A DNA stretch of 64,000 bases from Oceanospirillum linum. GTDB lineage: Bacteria > Pseudomonadota > Gammaproteobacteria > Pseudomonadales > Halomonadaceae. How positions within the stretch are numbered: the stretch's first letter is position 1; every line of letters begins with the position of its first letter. The stretch lies in contig NZ_MTSD02000003.1 in assembly GCF_001995095.2 (NCBI RefSeq), positions 372,001 to 436,000 of the forward strand, given 5' to 3'. Below, piece after piece: positions 46,247 to 56,232 of this stretch. Below the pieces are notes generated by a model. That model did no database searches, was not told the origin of the DNA, and worked only from the letters and a program-made list of their open reading frames with translations. The position numbers and the translations under genes are program-made.

Positions 46247-46265
46247 AGGCTAACGATATTATGAA

Positions 46266-47519
46266 TCAGGCCGGGAGTACCGTTTCACCAGCAATTTGCT
46301 GCTCAAAGGTTTCCCGGCGGCGTACCAGAAAACTTTGCTCACCATCCACCATCACTTCTGCAGCACGATTACGGCTATTGTAGTTGGAGGACATGGCAAA
46401 ACCATAAGCACCCGCAGAGCGAACCGCCAGCAGATCACCCTGCATCAGGGCAAGTTCACGATCTTTACCGATAAAATCACCGGTTTCACAGATTGGGCCA
46501 ACCAGATCGTAATTGGATGTTTTAGCATCTGCTCCAGGCTGCACTACCGGGATGATATTCTGCCAGGCACTGTACAGTGACGGGCGCAACAGATCATTCA
46601 TAGCCGCATCGACAATGGCAAAATCTTTCGCTTCCGTTGGTTTCAGGTACTCCACCCGGGTCACCAAAATACCGGCATTGGCCGCAATAGAGCGCCCCGG
46701 CTCCATAATCAACATCAGATCGCTGTCACCCAAACGCTCCAGAACCTTTGTCGCGTACTCGCTTGGCTCCGGCGGGGTCTCATCGTCATAGCGCACGCCC
46801 AGGCCACCACCCAGATCCAGGTGTTTAATATGGATGCCCTGCTCAGCCAGCTTAGCGATCAGATCTAACAGACGATCTAATGCATCCAGGAAAGGCGCGC
46901 TCTGGGTCAACTGAGAACCAATATGGCAATCAACACCCTCCACTTTCAGGTTTGGCAAGCCAGCGGCCTTCAGATAAACAGCCTCAGCGCGCTCGATGGA
47001 GATGCCGAATTTATTCTCTTTCAGACCGGTGGAAATATACGGGTGTGTCTGAGCATCCACATCAGGGTTAACCCTCAGGGAAACGCTCGCCTGCAGTCCC
47101 ATGGATTCGGCAACATCGTTCAGACGATCCAGCTCCGCTTCAGATTCCACATTGAAACATTTAATGCCTACCTGCAAAGCCCGACGCATCTCATGGGCTT
47201 GCTTACCCACACCAGAGAAGATCACCTTTGAAGGATCACCACCGGCAGTCAGAACACGCTCCAGCTCACCAACCGAAACAATATCAAAGCCAGCACCCAG
47301 ACGGGCCAGCACGTTCAGTACTGCAAGATTTGAGTTGGCTTTTACCGCATAGCAGATCAGGTGCGGCTGCCCCGCCAGAGCCTCATCATAAGCACGGTAG
47401 TGGCGCTCAAGGGTCGCGCGGGAATAGACATAAAGCGGAGTACCATACTGCTCCGCCAGCTGGTTAACAGCGACATCTTCTGCAAACAGGGTATCACCCT
47501 GATAGTTAAAAAAATCCAT
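46266..47519 (-). CDS. lysA: Diaminopimelate decarboxylase
   Basis: LysA makes lysine from meso-diaminopimelate. The 417-residue PLP enzyme has the alanine-racemase-like barrel with the PLP lysine in CYAVKANSNLAVL, VDCHIGSQL, LDLGGGLGVRY, EPGRSIAANAG, and the CETGDF motif with the conserved Cys. ATG 47519 gives the family N-terminus MDFFNYQGDTLFAEDVA; a frame from 47555 adds 12 residues. It follows lptM. Confidence 0.97.
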   Translation of the reverse strand: MDFFNYQGDTLFAEDVAVNQLAEQYGTPLYVYSRATLERHYRAYDEALAGQPHLICYAVKANSNLAVLNVLARLGAGFDIVSVGELERVLTAGGDPSKVIFSGVGKQAHEMRRALQVGIKCFNVESEAELDRLNDVAESMGLQASVSLRVNPDVDAQTHPYISTGLKENKFGISIERAEAVYLKAAGLPNLKVEGVDCHIGSQLTQSAPFLDALDRLLDLIAKLAEQGIHIKHLDLGGGLGVRYDDETPPEPSEYATKVLERLGDSDLMLIMEPGRSIAANAGILVTRVEYLKPTEAKDFAIVDAAMNDLLRPSLYSAWQNIIPVVQPGADAKTSNYDLVGPICETGDFIGKDRELALMQGDLLAVRSAGAYGFAMSSNYNSRNRAAEVMVDGEQSFLVRRRETFEQQIAGETVLPA

Positions 47520-47615
47520 AACGGTCTCACCGAAGTGGGTATCTGCCCGCAGCAAATACCGAAAATTTGAACTGTGCCGGATGCAGTCAAACCAGCATCC
47601 GGCACAATATAAGTT

Positions 47616-47741
47616 TTATCGGGTCTGTGTCTTATTGGCAGCAGCTTCATCCGGCAGATAAAGCGGGCCTTTCTGTCCACAACCTGCAAGAGCCAATGTC
47701 AGCAGACACAGGCTCAGAACCGCTTTAAAACGACACATCAT
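47616..47741 (-). CDS. lptM: Small lipoprotein LptM (YifL/LppL)
   Basis: A 41-residue lipoprotein precursor, too short for many gene finders. It reads [20 protein letters not shown], then the lipid Cys and GQKGPLYLP. The LALAGCGQKGPLYLP motif is the signature of LptM, which helps the LptD-LptE translocon mature in the outer membrane. The first ATG (47741) overlaps the argH stop (TGATG); a second ATG follows at once. Its place ahead of lysA is conserved in gammaproteobacteria. Confidence 0.93.
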   Translation of the reverse strand: MMCRFKAVLSLCLLTLALAGCGQKGPLYLPDEAAANKTQTR

Positions 47742-49156
47742 CAACGACGGGCCGCCAGTGCTTCGTGGCCGCGTTTAACCGCCGCACGCACCTGATCAGG
47801 AGCAGTACCACCGATATGGTTGCGGGCACTGACAGAACCTTCCAGCGTCAGAACGTCAAAGACGTCTTCGGTGATGGTATCAGAGAATTGCTGCAGCTCT
47901 TCAAGGGTCATCTCACCCAGGTCTTTACCGGTTTCGATGCCGTAGGCCACAGACTTACCGACAATCTCATGGGAATCACGAAAAGCGATACCCTTACGCA
48001 CCAGATAATCCGCCAGATCCGTTGCCGTGGAGAAGCCACGCAGCGCCGCTTCACGCATCTCTTGTTTACGGGACTCAATGGCCGGAATCATATCGGCAAA
48101 GGCGCGCAGCGAACCCTGCAGTGTGTCCACTACATCAAAGATCGGCTCTTTATCTTCCTGATTGTCTTTGTTGTACGCCAGCGGCTGAGACTTCATCAGC
48201 GTCAGCAGGGAGAACAGATGACCAAAAACGCGACCACTCTTACCTCGCACCAGCTCCGGCACATCCGGGTTTTTCTTCTGAGGCATAATAGAAGAACCGG
48301 TGCAGAACCGATCCGGCAGATTGATAAAGTTAAACTGCGCTGAAGTCCACAGCACCAGTTCTTCCGACATACGGGACAGGTGCATCATAATCAGGCTTGC
48401 CGCTGAAGAGAATTCAATGGCAAAATCACGATCGGAGACAGAATCCAGCGAGTTCTCTGTCGGACGTTCAAAACCCAGCAGTTCAGCGGTCATATGGCGG
48501 TCGATCGGATAGGTCGTACCCGCCAGAGCCGCAGCACCCAAAGGCAAAATATTGATCCGTTTACGGCAATCCTGCAGACGCTCATAGTCACGATGCAGCA
48601 TCTCAAACCACGCCATCAGGTGATGACCAAATGTCACCGGCTGTGCTGTTTGCAGATGAGTAAAGCCCGGCATAATAGTGTCGGCTTCTTTTTCAGCCAG
48701 ACCCAGAAGACCTTCCTGCAGGCGGTTCAGCTCAGCACTGATAACATCGATCTCATCACGCAGGTAAAGACGAATATCAGTGGCTACCTGATCGTTACGG
48801 GAGCGGCCCGTATGCAGTTTTTTTCCGGTAATACCGATCTTTTGCGTTAAGCGAGCCTCGATGTTCATGTGTACATCTTCCAGCTCCACAGACCATTGGA
48901 ATTCACCGTTGGCGATCTCTTCACGGATCTCAGTCAGCCCCTGAATAATCTGTGCACACTCTTCTTCCGTCAGCACACCAACCTTAGTCAGCATTTTCGC
49001 GTGGGCGACAGAGCCCTGAATATCCTGATTCGCCATACGCTGGTCAAAATCAACGGACGCGGTAAAACGTGCTACAAAAGCATCCGTAGGTTCATTGAAG
49101 CGGCCGCCCCATTGCTGGTTCGTTGTCTGTGTCGTGCTCTCTTGCTTAACGCTCAT
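47741..49156 (-). CDS. argH: Argininosuccinate lyase
   Basis: ArgH releases fumarate from argininosuccinate to give arginine. The 471-residue protein has [10 protein letters not shown] near the start, the [13 protein letters not shown] motif, the [14 protein letters not shown] segment with the catalytic His, and the superfamily signature [12 protein letters not shown] with the flexible-loop Ser. ATG 49156 has GAGGA six bases upstream; ATG 49162 lies too close to that site. It is transcribed away from the PtuAB pair. Confidence 0.97.
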   Translation of the reverse strand: MSVKQESTTQTTNQQWGGRFNEPTDAFVARFTASVDFDQRMANQDIQGSVAHAKMLTKVGVLTEEECAQIIQGLTEIREEIANGEFQWSVELEDVHMNIEARLTQKIGITGKKLHTGRSRNDQVATDIRLYLRDEIDVISAELNRLQEGLLGLAEKEADTIMPGFTHLQTAQPVTFGHHLMAWFEMLHRDYERLQDCRKRINILPLGAAALAGTTYPIDRHMTAELLGFERPTENSLDSVSDRDFAIEFSSAASLIMMHLSRMSEELVLWTSAQFNFINLPDRFCTGSSIMPQKKNPDVPELVRGKSGRVFGHLFSLLTLMKSQPLAYNKDNQEDKEPIFDVVDTLQGSLRAFADMIPAIESRKQEMREAALRGFSTATDLADYLVRKGIAFRDSHEIVGKSVAYGIETGKDLGEMTLEELQQFSDTITEDVFDVLTLEGSVSARNHIGGTAPDQVRAAVKRGHEALAARR

Positions 49157-49356
49157 TATCATTCCTCATACCGGAGACTCAGTCTGTAGTGTCTGAAGCA
49201 CTGGCCGGGTAATCACCAGCGCGCCTTAACAGACCACAGAGATAAGCTAACTTTTGTCAGCATTATAAACAGATAGCGCTGCACCTTCATTTAATTCCAT
49301 GATTCAAATGCTATAAAATTTGCTAAGGTGCTGTTCTGAATGAATTTGGAGTAATA

Positions 49357-50664
49357 GTGGTGAAAATTGAAAACCTGCGAATCGAAAATTTCAGACGCTT
49401 TGAGTCGCTGGAGATCGACTTTCATCCTGAACTCACAGTGATTATTGCCCAGAACGGGCAGGGCAAGACCTCACTATTGGACGCCTGCAGTATCGCTTTG
49501 GGCACGTTTGTTGGCGCATTTGATTTTGGCAGATCCAAACACATTGAAGTCAAAGACGCTCGTTATAAGCGGCTGCCGAACAGTGTTAATAATGAACAAC
49601 AGTTCCCTGTAAAAGTTAGTGCCACCTATACTGATCCCGCCCTCAAAATCAGCCGACAACTGAATGGTCTAAAAAGTCGAACAACGGTCAAAGATGCAGA
49701 ATCTCTAACTCATCACGGCAAACAGCTAGGGGAGAAAGTAAGAGAGCTCGAACAGGCAACATTACCTGTTATGGCTTATTTCGGTGCGGGTCGTCTTTGG
49801 ATTACGCACAAAAACGCCAGTCGTAAATCGGTTTTATCAACCAGTCGCACCATGGGTTATGAGGATTGCCTTTCATCTGCATCAAACTTCAAACAAATGC
49901 AGCAATGGATGATGAAAGCAACATACGCTGCTCTTCAGCAACGAGAGATGGGCGGTTATGAAACTTACAATCTGTCCAGTCAGCTGACAGCAGTAAAAAA
50001 CACCGTCGACAAGATACTTGAAACCGCTGGTTGGAGTAACTTTCACTACAGCATGAGCCACGAAGAATTGGCGATGCAACATGAAGAACTAGGGATACTG
50101 CCCGTTAGTATGCTTAGTGATGGCGTCCGCGCGATGGTCTCTTTGGCGGCTGACCTCTCTTGGAGGTGTGTAAAGCTTAATCCGCATTTGGGAGTAGGTG
50201 CTCCACTGCAGACAGAGGGCATTGTGATGCTGGATGAAGTGGATATGCACCTGCATCCAGAGTGGCAGCAAACCGTTATCCATTCACTGAGAACCGCCTT
50301 CCCAAAAGTGCAGTTTATTGTTACTACGCACAGCCCGCAGGTGCTTTCAACGGTACCTAAAGAGTGTATTCGCCTGATCGGCAACAATGCCGCCGGACAA
50401 ACTATCGCCTCTGAACCTTTGGCATTTTCTTATGGCGAACCCAGTGGCGATATTCTGCAATCCATTATGCAGGTTGATCCACAACCGCCAGTGCCAGAAA
50501 AAAAGATGCTGGATGAATTAACCTCACTGGTTGATCAGGGCGAATATAAGAGCCCTAGAGCAGATGAGCTACTCGAAGAACTCAGCGCTCGACTTAATGA
50601 GCGCCACCCTCAACTGGGAAAAATCCGCAGAAGCATCAGACGTCAGGAGGCTCTTAACGGATGA
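49357..50664 (+). CDS. ptuA: PtuA-type AAA/ABC-like ATPase (Septu anti-phage system)
   Basis: A 435-residue ATPase of the AAA_21/RecF-like type: VKIENLRIENFRRFESLEIDF start, Walker A AQNGQGKTS (31-39), a signature-like MLSDGVRAM (252-260), Walker B VMLDEVDMHLHPEWQ (290-304) and switch His in TTHSPQVL. In Septu systems PtuA forms a scaffold with the PtuB nuclease; a relative accompanies retron Ec78. GTG 49357 and GTG 49360 are both possible starts behind TTGGAG. The stop overlaps ptuB (ATGA). No reverse transcriptase or msr/msd element was seen nearby, so this looks like the simple two-gene form. Confidence 0.85.
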   Translation: MVKIENLRIENFRRFESLEIDFHPELTVIIAQNGQGKTSLLDACSIALGTFVGAFDFGRSKHIEVKDARYKRLPNSVNNEQQFPVKVSATYTDPALKISRQLNGLKSRTTVKDAESLTHHGKQLGEKVRELEQATLPVMAYFGAGRLWITHKNASRKSVLSTSRTMGYEDCLSSASNFKQMQQWMMKATYAALQQREMGGYETYNLSSQLTAVKNTVDKILETAGWSNFHYSMSHEELAMQHEELGILPVSMLSDGVRAMVSLAADLSWRCVKLNPHLGVGAPLQTEGIVMLDEVDMHLHPEWQQTVIHSLRTAFPKVQFIVTTHSPQVLSTVPKECIRLIGNNAAGQTIASEPLAFSYGEPSGDILQSIMQVDPQPPVPEKKMLDELTSLVDQGEYKSPRADELLEELSARLNERHPQLGKIRRSIRRQEALNG

Positions 50665-51374
50665 GACGCATCACAAAAGGATCTTGTGGCCCCTATGCAT
50701 TAGAAAAAGCCAATCAAACACCGCCGACAACAGACCAAGAAGCACAAAGCCGCTGGGGTTCATTTGGTCACAAATCAGCCTTGAACGATTTGCTGATGAA
50801 TGAACAATATGGGCTATGCGCCTACTCTGAGATCAATCTTGAACATCATCATCTAGGCGTGCATATTGAGCATATTCAGCCCAAAAGCCGCTTTCCCAAA
50901 AGAACGTTTGACTACCAAAACTTAGTACTGAGCGCTCTAGCAATCTCCGATTTAAAGGCTATGGATAAAGCTTCGATTTTTGGCGGCCATCACAAAGGTA
51001 GTGAGTTCGACCCAGCACTCTTTATCTCCGGCCTGATAGATAACAGCGCCGATTACTTTACCTATCTTTCCAACGGCTATATTGAGCCAAAACGTACGTT
51101 GTCAGAACGCGATAAAGAAAAGGCTCAATACACTATTAACCTTCTGAATCTCAACAGCCCCTATCTTCTTGCCGAGCGCAGACGTTGGCTAGATGAGTTG
51201 GATACCTTGATTGATGAGCATATCGATCAGAGGCTTTCCATTGAAAACTTAGCCGCGATTTATCTCTTACCCAGAAACCAAAGGCTGGACTCCTTTTTTA
51301 CCGCTAACCGCCAACGGTTTATGAAAATAGGAGACCAATTAATCACACAGGAAGCACCTGAACTCTACCCGTGA
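50661..51374 (+). CDS. ptuB: PtuB-type HNH endonuclease (Septu anti-phage system)
   Basis: A 237-residue protein of the retron Ec78/PtuB HNH family. The nuclease core is YGLCAYSEINL (50-60), HIEHIQPKSRFP (68-79) and FDYQNLVLS (83-91), in the HxxH-N order of HNH enzymes. Only the first Cys of the usual zinc pairs is present (CAYS instead of CxYC, and no CxxC after the NL motif), so the zinc site is reduced or absent. It is translationally coupled to ptuA. Infection-triggered DNA cleavage is known for relatives and is inferred here. Confidence 0.85.
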   Translation: MRRITKGSCGPYALEKANQTPPTTDQEAQSRWGSFGHKSALNDLLMNEQYGLCAYSEINLEHHHLGVHIEHIQPKSRFPKRTFDYQNLVLSALAISDLKAMDKASIFGGHHKGSEFDPALFISGLIDNSADYFTYLSNGYIEPKRTLSERDKEKAQYTINLLNLNSPYLLAERRRWLDELDTLIDEHIDQRLSIENLAAIYLLPRNQRLDSFFTANRQRFMKIGDQLITQEAPELYP

Positions 51375-51477
51375 TCTACCGGCCTATAGTCCCTAATCTC
51401 TCTTACCTCTGGTAGAATCGAATCAATACAAATTTCAGGGGCAAAGCCCAAACCCATTTATTAGAGTTTCTATCTCC

Positions 51478-52416
51478 ATGAGTCAGCAAGTTATCCGTAT
51501 CGCAACCCGTAAAAGCCCCCTGGCCATGTGGCAGGCGGAACACATTCAGGCCCGCCTTGAGGCGCTTCACCCGGAGCTGACAGTGGAGCTGGTGCCGATG
51601 AGCACCCAGGGTGATAAAATTCTGGATACACCTTTGGCAAAAATTGGCGGCAAGGGCTTATTTGTAAAAGAGCTTGAGCTGGCCATGAGTGAAGGCCGGG
51701 CGGATATCGCGGTACACTCCATGAAAGATGTCCCTATGGTGCTGCCAAAGGGCTTTGCGCTGCCGGTGATCTGCGAACGTCACGCACCGACAGATGCTTT
51801 TGTTTCCAATAAATACGCCAGCTTTGATGATCTGCCTCAGGGAGCCATTCTGGGTACATCCAGCCTGCGCCGTGAGCTGCAAGCCCGCGCCAATCGTCCG
51901 GATCTGGATGTCAGAAGCCTGCGTGGTAACATCCAGACCCGTATGGGTAAAATGGATGCTGGCGAATATGATGCCATACTGCTGGCCACTTCTGGTCTGC
52001 AGCGCATGGAGCTGGACGAGCGCATCCGCCATGAGATGACACCGGAGATGAGCCTGCCCGCAGTGGGTCAGGGTGCCCTGGGTATCGAAACCCGTGAGGG
52101 TGATGCCGAGATCATCAAACTGCTGGAACCACTGAAACACGAAGACACCTGGAACACCGTTCGCGCTGAGCGCGCCATGAACTGCCATCTTGAAGGAGGT
52201 TGCCAGGTTCCTATCGGCGGTTATGCCGTGCTGGTAGATAACGGTGAAAATATCCACCTGCGGGCATTAGTCGGAGAGCCCGATGGCACCGTATTACTGC
52301 GCGCTGAGAAAACCGGCCCGGTTTCTGACCCGGAAGCACTGGGCGTCGCCGTCGCCGAAATGCTGATTGAACAGGGTGCAAAAGAGATTCTGGACAAGGT
52401 TTACAACCGAACCTAA
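51478..52416 (+). CDS. hemC: Hydroxymethylbilane synthase (porphobilinogen deaminase)
   Basis: HemC joins four porphobilinogens into hydroxymethylbilane. The 312-residue protein shows [16 protein letters not shown], the KDVP motif region with [33 protein letters not shown] and the dipyrromethane-cofactor Cys in [18 protein letters not shown] at 51478. It begins the heme cluster, though a terminator stands between it and hemD. Confidence 0.97.
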   Translation: MSQQVIRIATRKSPLAMWQAEHIQARLEALHPELTVELVPMSTQGDKILDTPLAKIGGKGLFVKELELAMSEGRADIAVHSMKDVPMVLPKGFALPVICERHAPTDAFVSNKYASFDDLPQGAILGTSSLRRELQARANRPDLDVRSLRGNIQTRMGKMDAGEYDAILLATSGLQRMELDERIRHEMTPEMSLPAVGQGALGIETREGDAEIIKLLEPLKHEDTWNTVRAERAMNCHLEGGCQVPIGGYAVLVDNGENIHLRALVGEPDGTVLLRAEKTGPVSDPEALGVAVAEMLIEQGAKEILDKVYNRT

Positions 52417-52451
52417 AGCAGCCGCGCCTGATTCAACGGCCTACTGAATAT

Positions 52452-52482
52452 TCCCGGCCAGCCTCTTCTCTGGCCGGGTTTT
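52452..52482 (+). terminator. Terminator between hemC and hemD
   Basis: CCCGGCCA and TGGCCGGG pair across a loop of about nine bases and are followed by TTTTAA, in the 122-base hemC-hemD gap. It would separate or attenuate the two genes. Confidence 0.7.
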
Positions 52483-52538
52483 AACCTGAGCATCCTGACC
52501 CAATCAATATTTCGCGCCGCAAGGACTGACAGCACCCC

Positions 52539-53324
52539 ATGAACAGCCAACGCTTGTTAAGGCACTCGGACCAGAAACCCCTCAAGATCGCGGTTACCCG
52601 CCCCAAGGGGCAGGAAGCGTTATTGATGCAGGAGCTGGAAGCAGCCGGTGCTGAGCCTTACCATATCCCACTGTTAGCGATAGAGGCTCTGGAAGAAACC
52701 CCGGCAGACCGCAGCACGCTGCTGGATCTGGATCTTTACAGTAAAGTGATCTGTGTTAGCCCGGTGACGGCCAACCTGTTTCTGGATCGACTGGACCAGT
52801 ACTGGCCGCAGCCACCCGTCAAAGTTCTCTGGGTCACGCCCGGCGCGGGCACTGCCGCGATTCTGGACGATTACGGCCTGCCCGTGGTCTACCCTGAACA
52901 AGGGGATAACAGCGAGGCGATGCTGACGCTTCCTGCCTTGACCAACGTCACCGGAGAGAAGATTCTCCTCTGCAAAGGTGAAGGCGGACGCCCATTACTA
53001 AAAAGTACACTGGAAGAGCGGGGTGCTCAGGTTAAGGAACTTTTTTTCTATAAACGGGTTTGTCCGTCTATTATGAGCGCTGAACGTGAGCTGCTTCAGT
53101 CTGAGTATTTTGATGCCATCCTGATCAGCAGTCTGGACGCCCTGAGCCATTTAGTTCATTTAGCCGGAGCCGAGCCCGGCCTGTTTAATACCCTTTTACT
53201 GGTTTCCAGCCCCCGCCTGAGACAAGAAGCCCGTACAATGGGCTTCAAAAAAATCATCCAGGCAAAAGGAGCCGGTGGTCCATGGCAACAGGCCGCCCTG
53301 GAATCCATAGCCAGTCAACGCTAA
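52539..53324 (+). CDS. hemD: Uroporphyrinogen-III synthase
   Basis: HemD cyclises hydroxymethylbilane to uroporphyrinogen III. The 261-residue protein is divergent, as usual for the family, but shows the expected elements: KIAVTRPKGQEALLMQELEAAGAE at the start, ICVSPVTANLFL, ILLCKGEGGRP and YFDAILISSLDALSHL. Context between hemC and hemX confirms it. ATG 52539 has no clear ribosome site. Confidence 0.9.
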   Translation: MNSQRLLRHSDQKPLKIAVTRPKGQEALLMQELEAAGAEPYHIPLLAIEALEETPADRSTLLDLDLYSKVICVSPVTANLFLDRLDQYWPQPPVKVLWVTPGAGTAAILDDYGLPVVYPEQGDNSEAMLTLPALTNVTGEKILLCKGEGGRPLLKSTLEERGAQVKELFFYKRVCPSIMSAERELLQSEYFDAILISSLDALSHLVHLAGAEPGLFNTLLLVSSPRLRQEARTMGFKKIIQAKGAGGPWQQAALESIASQR

Positions 53325-53339
53325 GCACGAGGCGATGCA

Positions 53340-54767
53340 ATGAGCGATAAAGAGAATAAAACCACGGACACAACAGCGGCCGACCAGCCCTCTAATGACT
53401 CGCCCGAGCAAGAAGTCTCTACGGAGCAGGGCCCTGGCTTTGTTATGGTCGGTGAAAGCACCTCTGAGTCTGCAATGGATGAAGAAGCGGTTAAAGCTGC
53501 AGATAAAGCGAAAAGCTCTGAAAGACACACAACCTCAGAGAGCGCTAAAGATGCAAAAGCCAAATCAGCTCCTGTAGATGGCACAGCTTCCGATACGGCA
53601 AAGCCGGCTTCAGCAGAAAAAACCACCGCCAGCAAAAAACCAGAAATATCCTCAGCAAAACCTCGGGCGGAAGCCGGGACATCAGACAAAAAAGGCTCTG
53701 TCATTGCTCTTAGCGCCCTGATTATTGCCCTGGGAGCTGCCGGTCTGGCGGGTTATACCTTCTGGCAGCAGCAGGAAAAAACCGCGCAGGCACTAACCCA
53801 ACTAAGCGAGCGTAACAACCAGCTGGAAGCTCAGTTGCAACGCCAGGTTCAGAGCCTGAACAGCCTTCAGCCACTTCCCGTCACAACCCAGCAACTGGAA
53901 GCGCAAAGCCGTAGCCTGCAAGAAAAGCAGAAGCAGCAGCAACAACATCTTCAGGAACTTGCTGGTGCCTTTGCCAGCAGCCAGGGGCCAAAGCCTTCTG
54001 ACTGGCTACAGGCAGAAGCGGAATATCTCTTACGTCTGGCAAACCATCGCCTGCAACTGGAAGGAGACCTGACCGGCGCCAAAACACTCTTGGCCAGCGC
54101 CGATGAACGCCTTGCCAAAGCCGATAACCCGGCACTGTTTGCTGTTCGTCAGGCGATTGCCAATGAGCTGGCAGCACTTAACAGCATCTACACACTGGAC
54201 CAAAGCGGACTCTATTTCAAACTCAGCGCTCTGGAAACTCAGATCCAACAGCTTCCTCTGCCAATGGACCCTGAAAGCCGCAGTGCATTTCATCAGACTC
54301 AACTGGAAGAGAATCAGGAGCAGAATATCTGGCAAGCGCTATGGAATGAGGCCAAAACACTGATTGTTGTGCGGCATCGTGATGAAAAAATCACTCCTCT
54401 GCTTCCTCCTGAAGAGAGCCTCTACCTGCGCCATAATCTACGTCTGACCCTGCAGCAAGCCCAGATCGCCCTGCTAAAAGAAGAGCAGGCACTGTTCAGT
54501 GCCCTGATCAAACAAGCGATAGACTGGGTAAGCACTCATTTCGACCAGAGCGCCACCCAAACACAAAGTGTATTAAGCACTCTGAAAGCATTTTCCGAAC
54601 AGAGTATTCGTCAGCAACGCCCGGATATATCAGCATCACTAAACCTCCTGCGGGACTTGCAGAAACAACGCTTCAGCAGCTCAGTTCCCGATACTGCACC
54701 AGAAAATAAAGCGCCCGAAGTGAACGGAGCTGTTAAAAACTCAACAACGGAGGCACCCAGCTCATGA
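53340..54767 (+). CDS. hemX: HemX-family membrane protein
   Basis: A 475-residue protein with a long Ser/Thr/Lys/Ala-rich cytoplasmic N-terminus (1-120), one membrane helix (about 121-143, VIALSALIIALGAAGLAGYTFW) and a periplasmic coiled coil plus helical domain (DWLQAEAEYLLRLANHRLQLEGD is the family core). The role of proteobacterial HemX is not established; it is named for its position and is not a proven methyltransferase. It overlaps hemY by four bases. Confidence 0.9.
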   Translation: MSDKENKTTDTTAADQPSNDSPEQEVSTEQGPGFVMVGESTSESAMDEEAVKAADKAKSSERHTTSESAKDAKAKSAPVDGTASDTAKPASAEKTTASKKPEISSAKPRAEAGTSDKKGSVIALSALIIALGAAGLAGYTFWQQQEKTAQALTQLSERNNQLEAQLQRQVQSLNSLQPLPVTTQQLEAQSRSLQEKQKQQQQHLQELAGAFASSQGPKPSDWLQAEAEYLLRLANHRLQLEGDLTGAKTLLASADERLAKADNPALFAVRQAIANELAALNSIYTLDQSGLYFKLSALETQIQQLPLPMDPESRSAFHQTQLEENQEQNIWQALWNEAKTLIVVRHRDEKITPLLPPEESLYLRHNLRLTLQQAQIALLKEEQALFSALIKQAIDWVSTHFDQSATQTQSVLSTLKAFSEQSIRQQRPDISASLNLLRDLQKQRFSSSVPDTAPENKAPEVNGAVKNSTTEAPSS

Positions 54768-55996
54768 AACGCCTCTACATCGCTGCAATATTAGCACTGG
54801 CTGGCGGCATGTTTGCCGGTCTTCTGATGCAGGAAGACCCCGGATATATTCTGATCAGCTGGGGTAAAACCACCATTGAAATGTCCTTCTGGATCGGTGC
54901 ACTTGTGTTCAGCTTAGCCCTTGTGGGTTTTCATCTGCTAATGCGGCTGCAATCAGGTGTTCGTCACCCCCTAAAGGCGATAAACGTTTTCTCCAGCTCA
55001 GGCAGAGATAAACGTGCCCTAAAAACCACAGTAAAAGGCCTGCTTCTGATGGCCGAAGGGCAATGGCGAAAAGCAGAACGTCTGCTAAAACGTTCCGCTC
55101 CCCGTTCAGGAGCCCCTGTCATCAACTATCTGGCGGCGGCACGGGCAGCTCACGCCCAGGGACGTTACGAGCAAAGCGACCAACTATTAAAAGAAGCACT
55201 GGAAACTACGCCCGGAGCAGAAACCGCCGTCAGCCTGTCTCAGATTGAGTTCCAGATGGAGCGCGGTCAGTACGAGCAGTGCCTCGCTCAGCTCCTGAGA
55301 TTACAGAAGAAAAACCCCCGTCACCGCTGGGTGCTGAAAACCTTGCTCAAGGTTTACCAAAAGCTGGAAGACTGGCAGGGATTAAAAACGCTTTATCCAC
55401 AACTGCTGAAACAGGATATCCTGACGGATGCTGAAGGTAAGCAGCTGATGATACGTCTGCACCTTGCGATGCTGGAGCAAAGCCAGAACCTCCCCCATGA
55501 TGCCTGCCTGGAAACCATTCAGAAAATCTGGAAAGAACTGCCTTCTGAGCTGAAAAAAGAACAGCCTCTGTCAGAGGCATACGCCCGCGCACTTCATGAG
55601 AGTAAAGCAGACATTTTGCTTGAGCGCTTTATCACAGAGCAGCTGCGCCAGAACTGGCAGGAACACCTGGTGATTATTTATGGCCTGCTGGAAAAAGGCG
55701 ATGTCCGTCAGCAAATGAACCAAGTTGAGCAATGGCTAAACAAACACAGCGATAGTGCCGCTCTTTATCTGACGGCGGGTCGCGTGGCCTTACGTAATCA
55801 ACTGTGGGGCAAAGGCGCAGACTTTATGGAAGAGAGCTTCCGCCTGCAGCCTCTTGCAACGACTGCAGCAGAGCTTAGCCGACTCTATTCCGCCATGGGG
55901 CGTACAAGCAAAAGCCGTACTTATTATCGTTACTGCCTGGATCTGGCGGGCTATCACCTCCCCAGTCTACCTATGCCTAAAAACACGGTACGCTAG
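54764..55996 (+). CDS. hemY: HemY, TPR-containing inner-membrane protein
   Basis: A 410-residue protein with two N-terminal membrane helices (AAILALAGGMFAGLLM and MSFWIGALVFSLALVGFHLLMRL) followed by tetratricopeptide repeats. It is the proteobacterial HemY of the hemCDXY operon, unrelated to protoporphyrinogen oxidase HemY of Gram-positives; the function remains unclear. ATGA overlap with hemX shows coupling. The next elements downstream are the small RNA units. Confidence 0.92.
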   Translation: MKRLYIAAILALAGGMFAGLLMQEDPGYILISWGKTTIEMSFWIGALVFSLALVGFHLLMRLQSGVRHPLKAINVFSSSGRDKRALKTTVKGLLLMAEGQWRKAERLLKRSAPRSGAPVINYLAAARAAHAQGRYEQSDQLLKEALETTPGAETAVSLSQIEFQMERGQYEQCLAQLLRLQKKNPRHRWVLKTLLKVYQKLEDWQGLKTLYPQLLKQDILTDAEGKQLMIRLHLAMLEQSQNLPHDACLETIQKIWKELPSELKKEQPLSEAYARALHESKADILLERFITEQLRQNWQEHLVIIYGLLEKGDVRQQMNQVEQWLNKHSDSAALYLTAGRVALRNQLWGKGADFMEESFRLQPLATTAAELSRLYSAMGRTSKSRTYYRYCLDLAGYHLPSLPMPKNTVR

Positions 55997-56035
55997 CGAT
56001 GCAGGTCGATACAAACCAACCTCCGAGAAGGTAAA

Positions 56036-56086
56036 TGAAAATAATTCTCAAAAAGACTTTACAGCCAAGATGATAACGAATATCAT
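56036..56086 (+). promoter_or_regulatory. Promoter of small RNA 1 with two Fur boxes
   Basis: TTTACA (56058-56063), a 17-base spacer and TATCAT (56081-56086) form a good sigma-70 promoter. Two Fur-like sites flank and cover it: TGAAAATAATTCTCA (56036-56050) and TGATAACGAATATCA (56071-56085). Each differs from the 7-1-7 Fur consensus TGATAATnATTATCA at two positions. Fur with iron bound would block this promoter. Confidence 0.8.
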
Positions 56087-56092
56087 TTACTC

Positions 56093-56232
56093 AAGCTTAA
56101 GGATTCGCCAAATCACTAAGCCGATTTAAACCACGTTTTAACAGGTTCAGGTTCCCGTTGTTACTGGTTTATCTCCTCATCAAGCTAATCACGGTCTCGC
56201 CCGGAGAACTCCCATTCTCCGGGCATTTTTTT
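56093..56232 (+). ncRNA. Fur-controlled small RNA, copy 1 (PrrF-like arrangement)
   Basis: A predicted transcript of about 140 bases with no ORF, starting near 56093 and ending at a strong intrinsic terminator (10-bp stem 56199-56208/56215-56224, six-base loop, seven T). A pyrimidine-rich segment CTCCTCATCAAGC (56173-56185) is complementary to ribosome sites of the GATGAGGAG type and is a likely pairing region. Tandem near-identical RNAs with Fur-box promoters are the hallmark of Pseudomonas PrrF1/PrrF2, which spare iron by repressing iron-using proteins. The link to PrrF is by architecture, not by a computed alignment. Confidence 0.75.

Noticed and set aside
49190..49356. Possible retron RNA ahead of ptuA
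   Set aside because: No reverse transcriptase gene is present and the 190-base gap shows no msr/msd-like paired inverted repeats.
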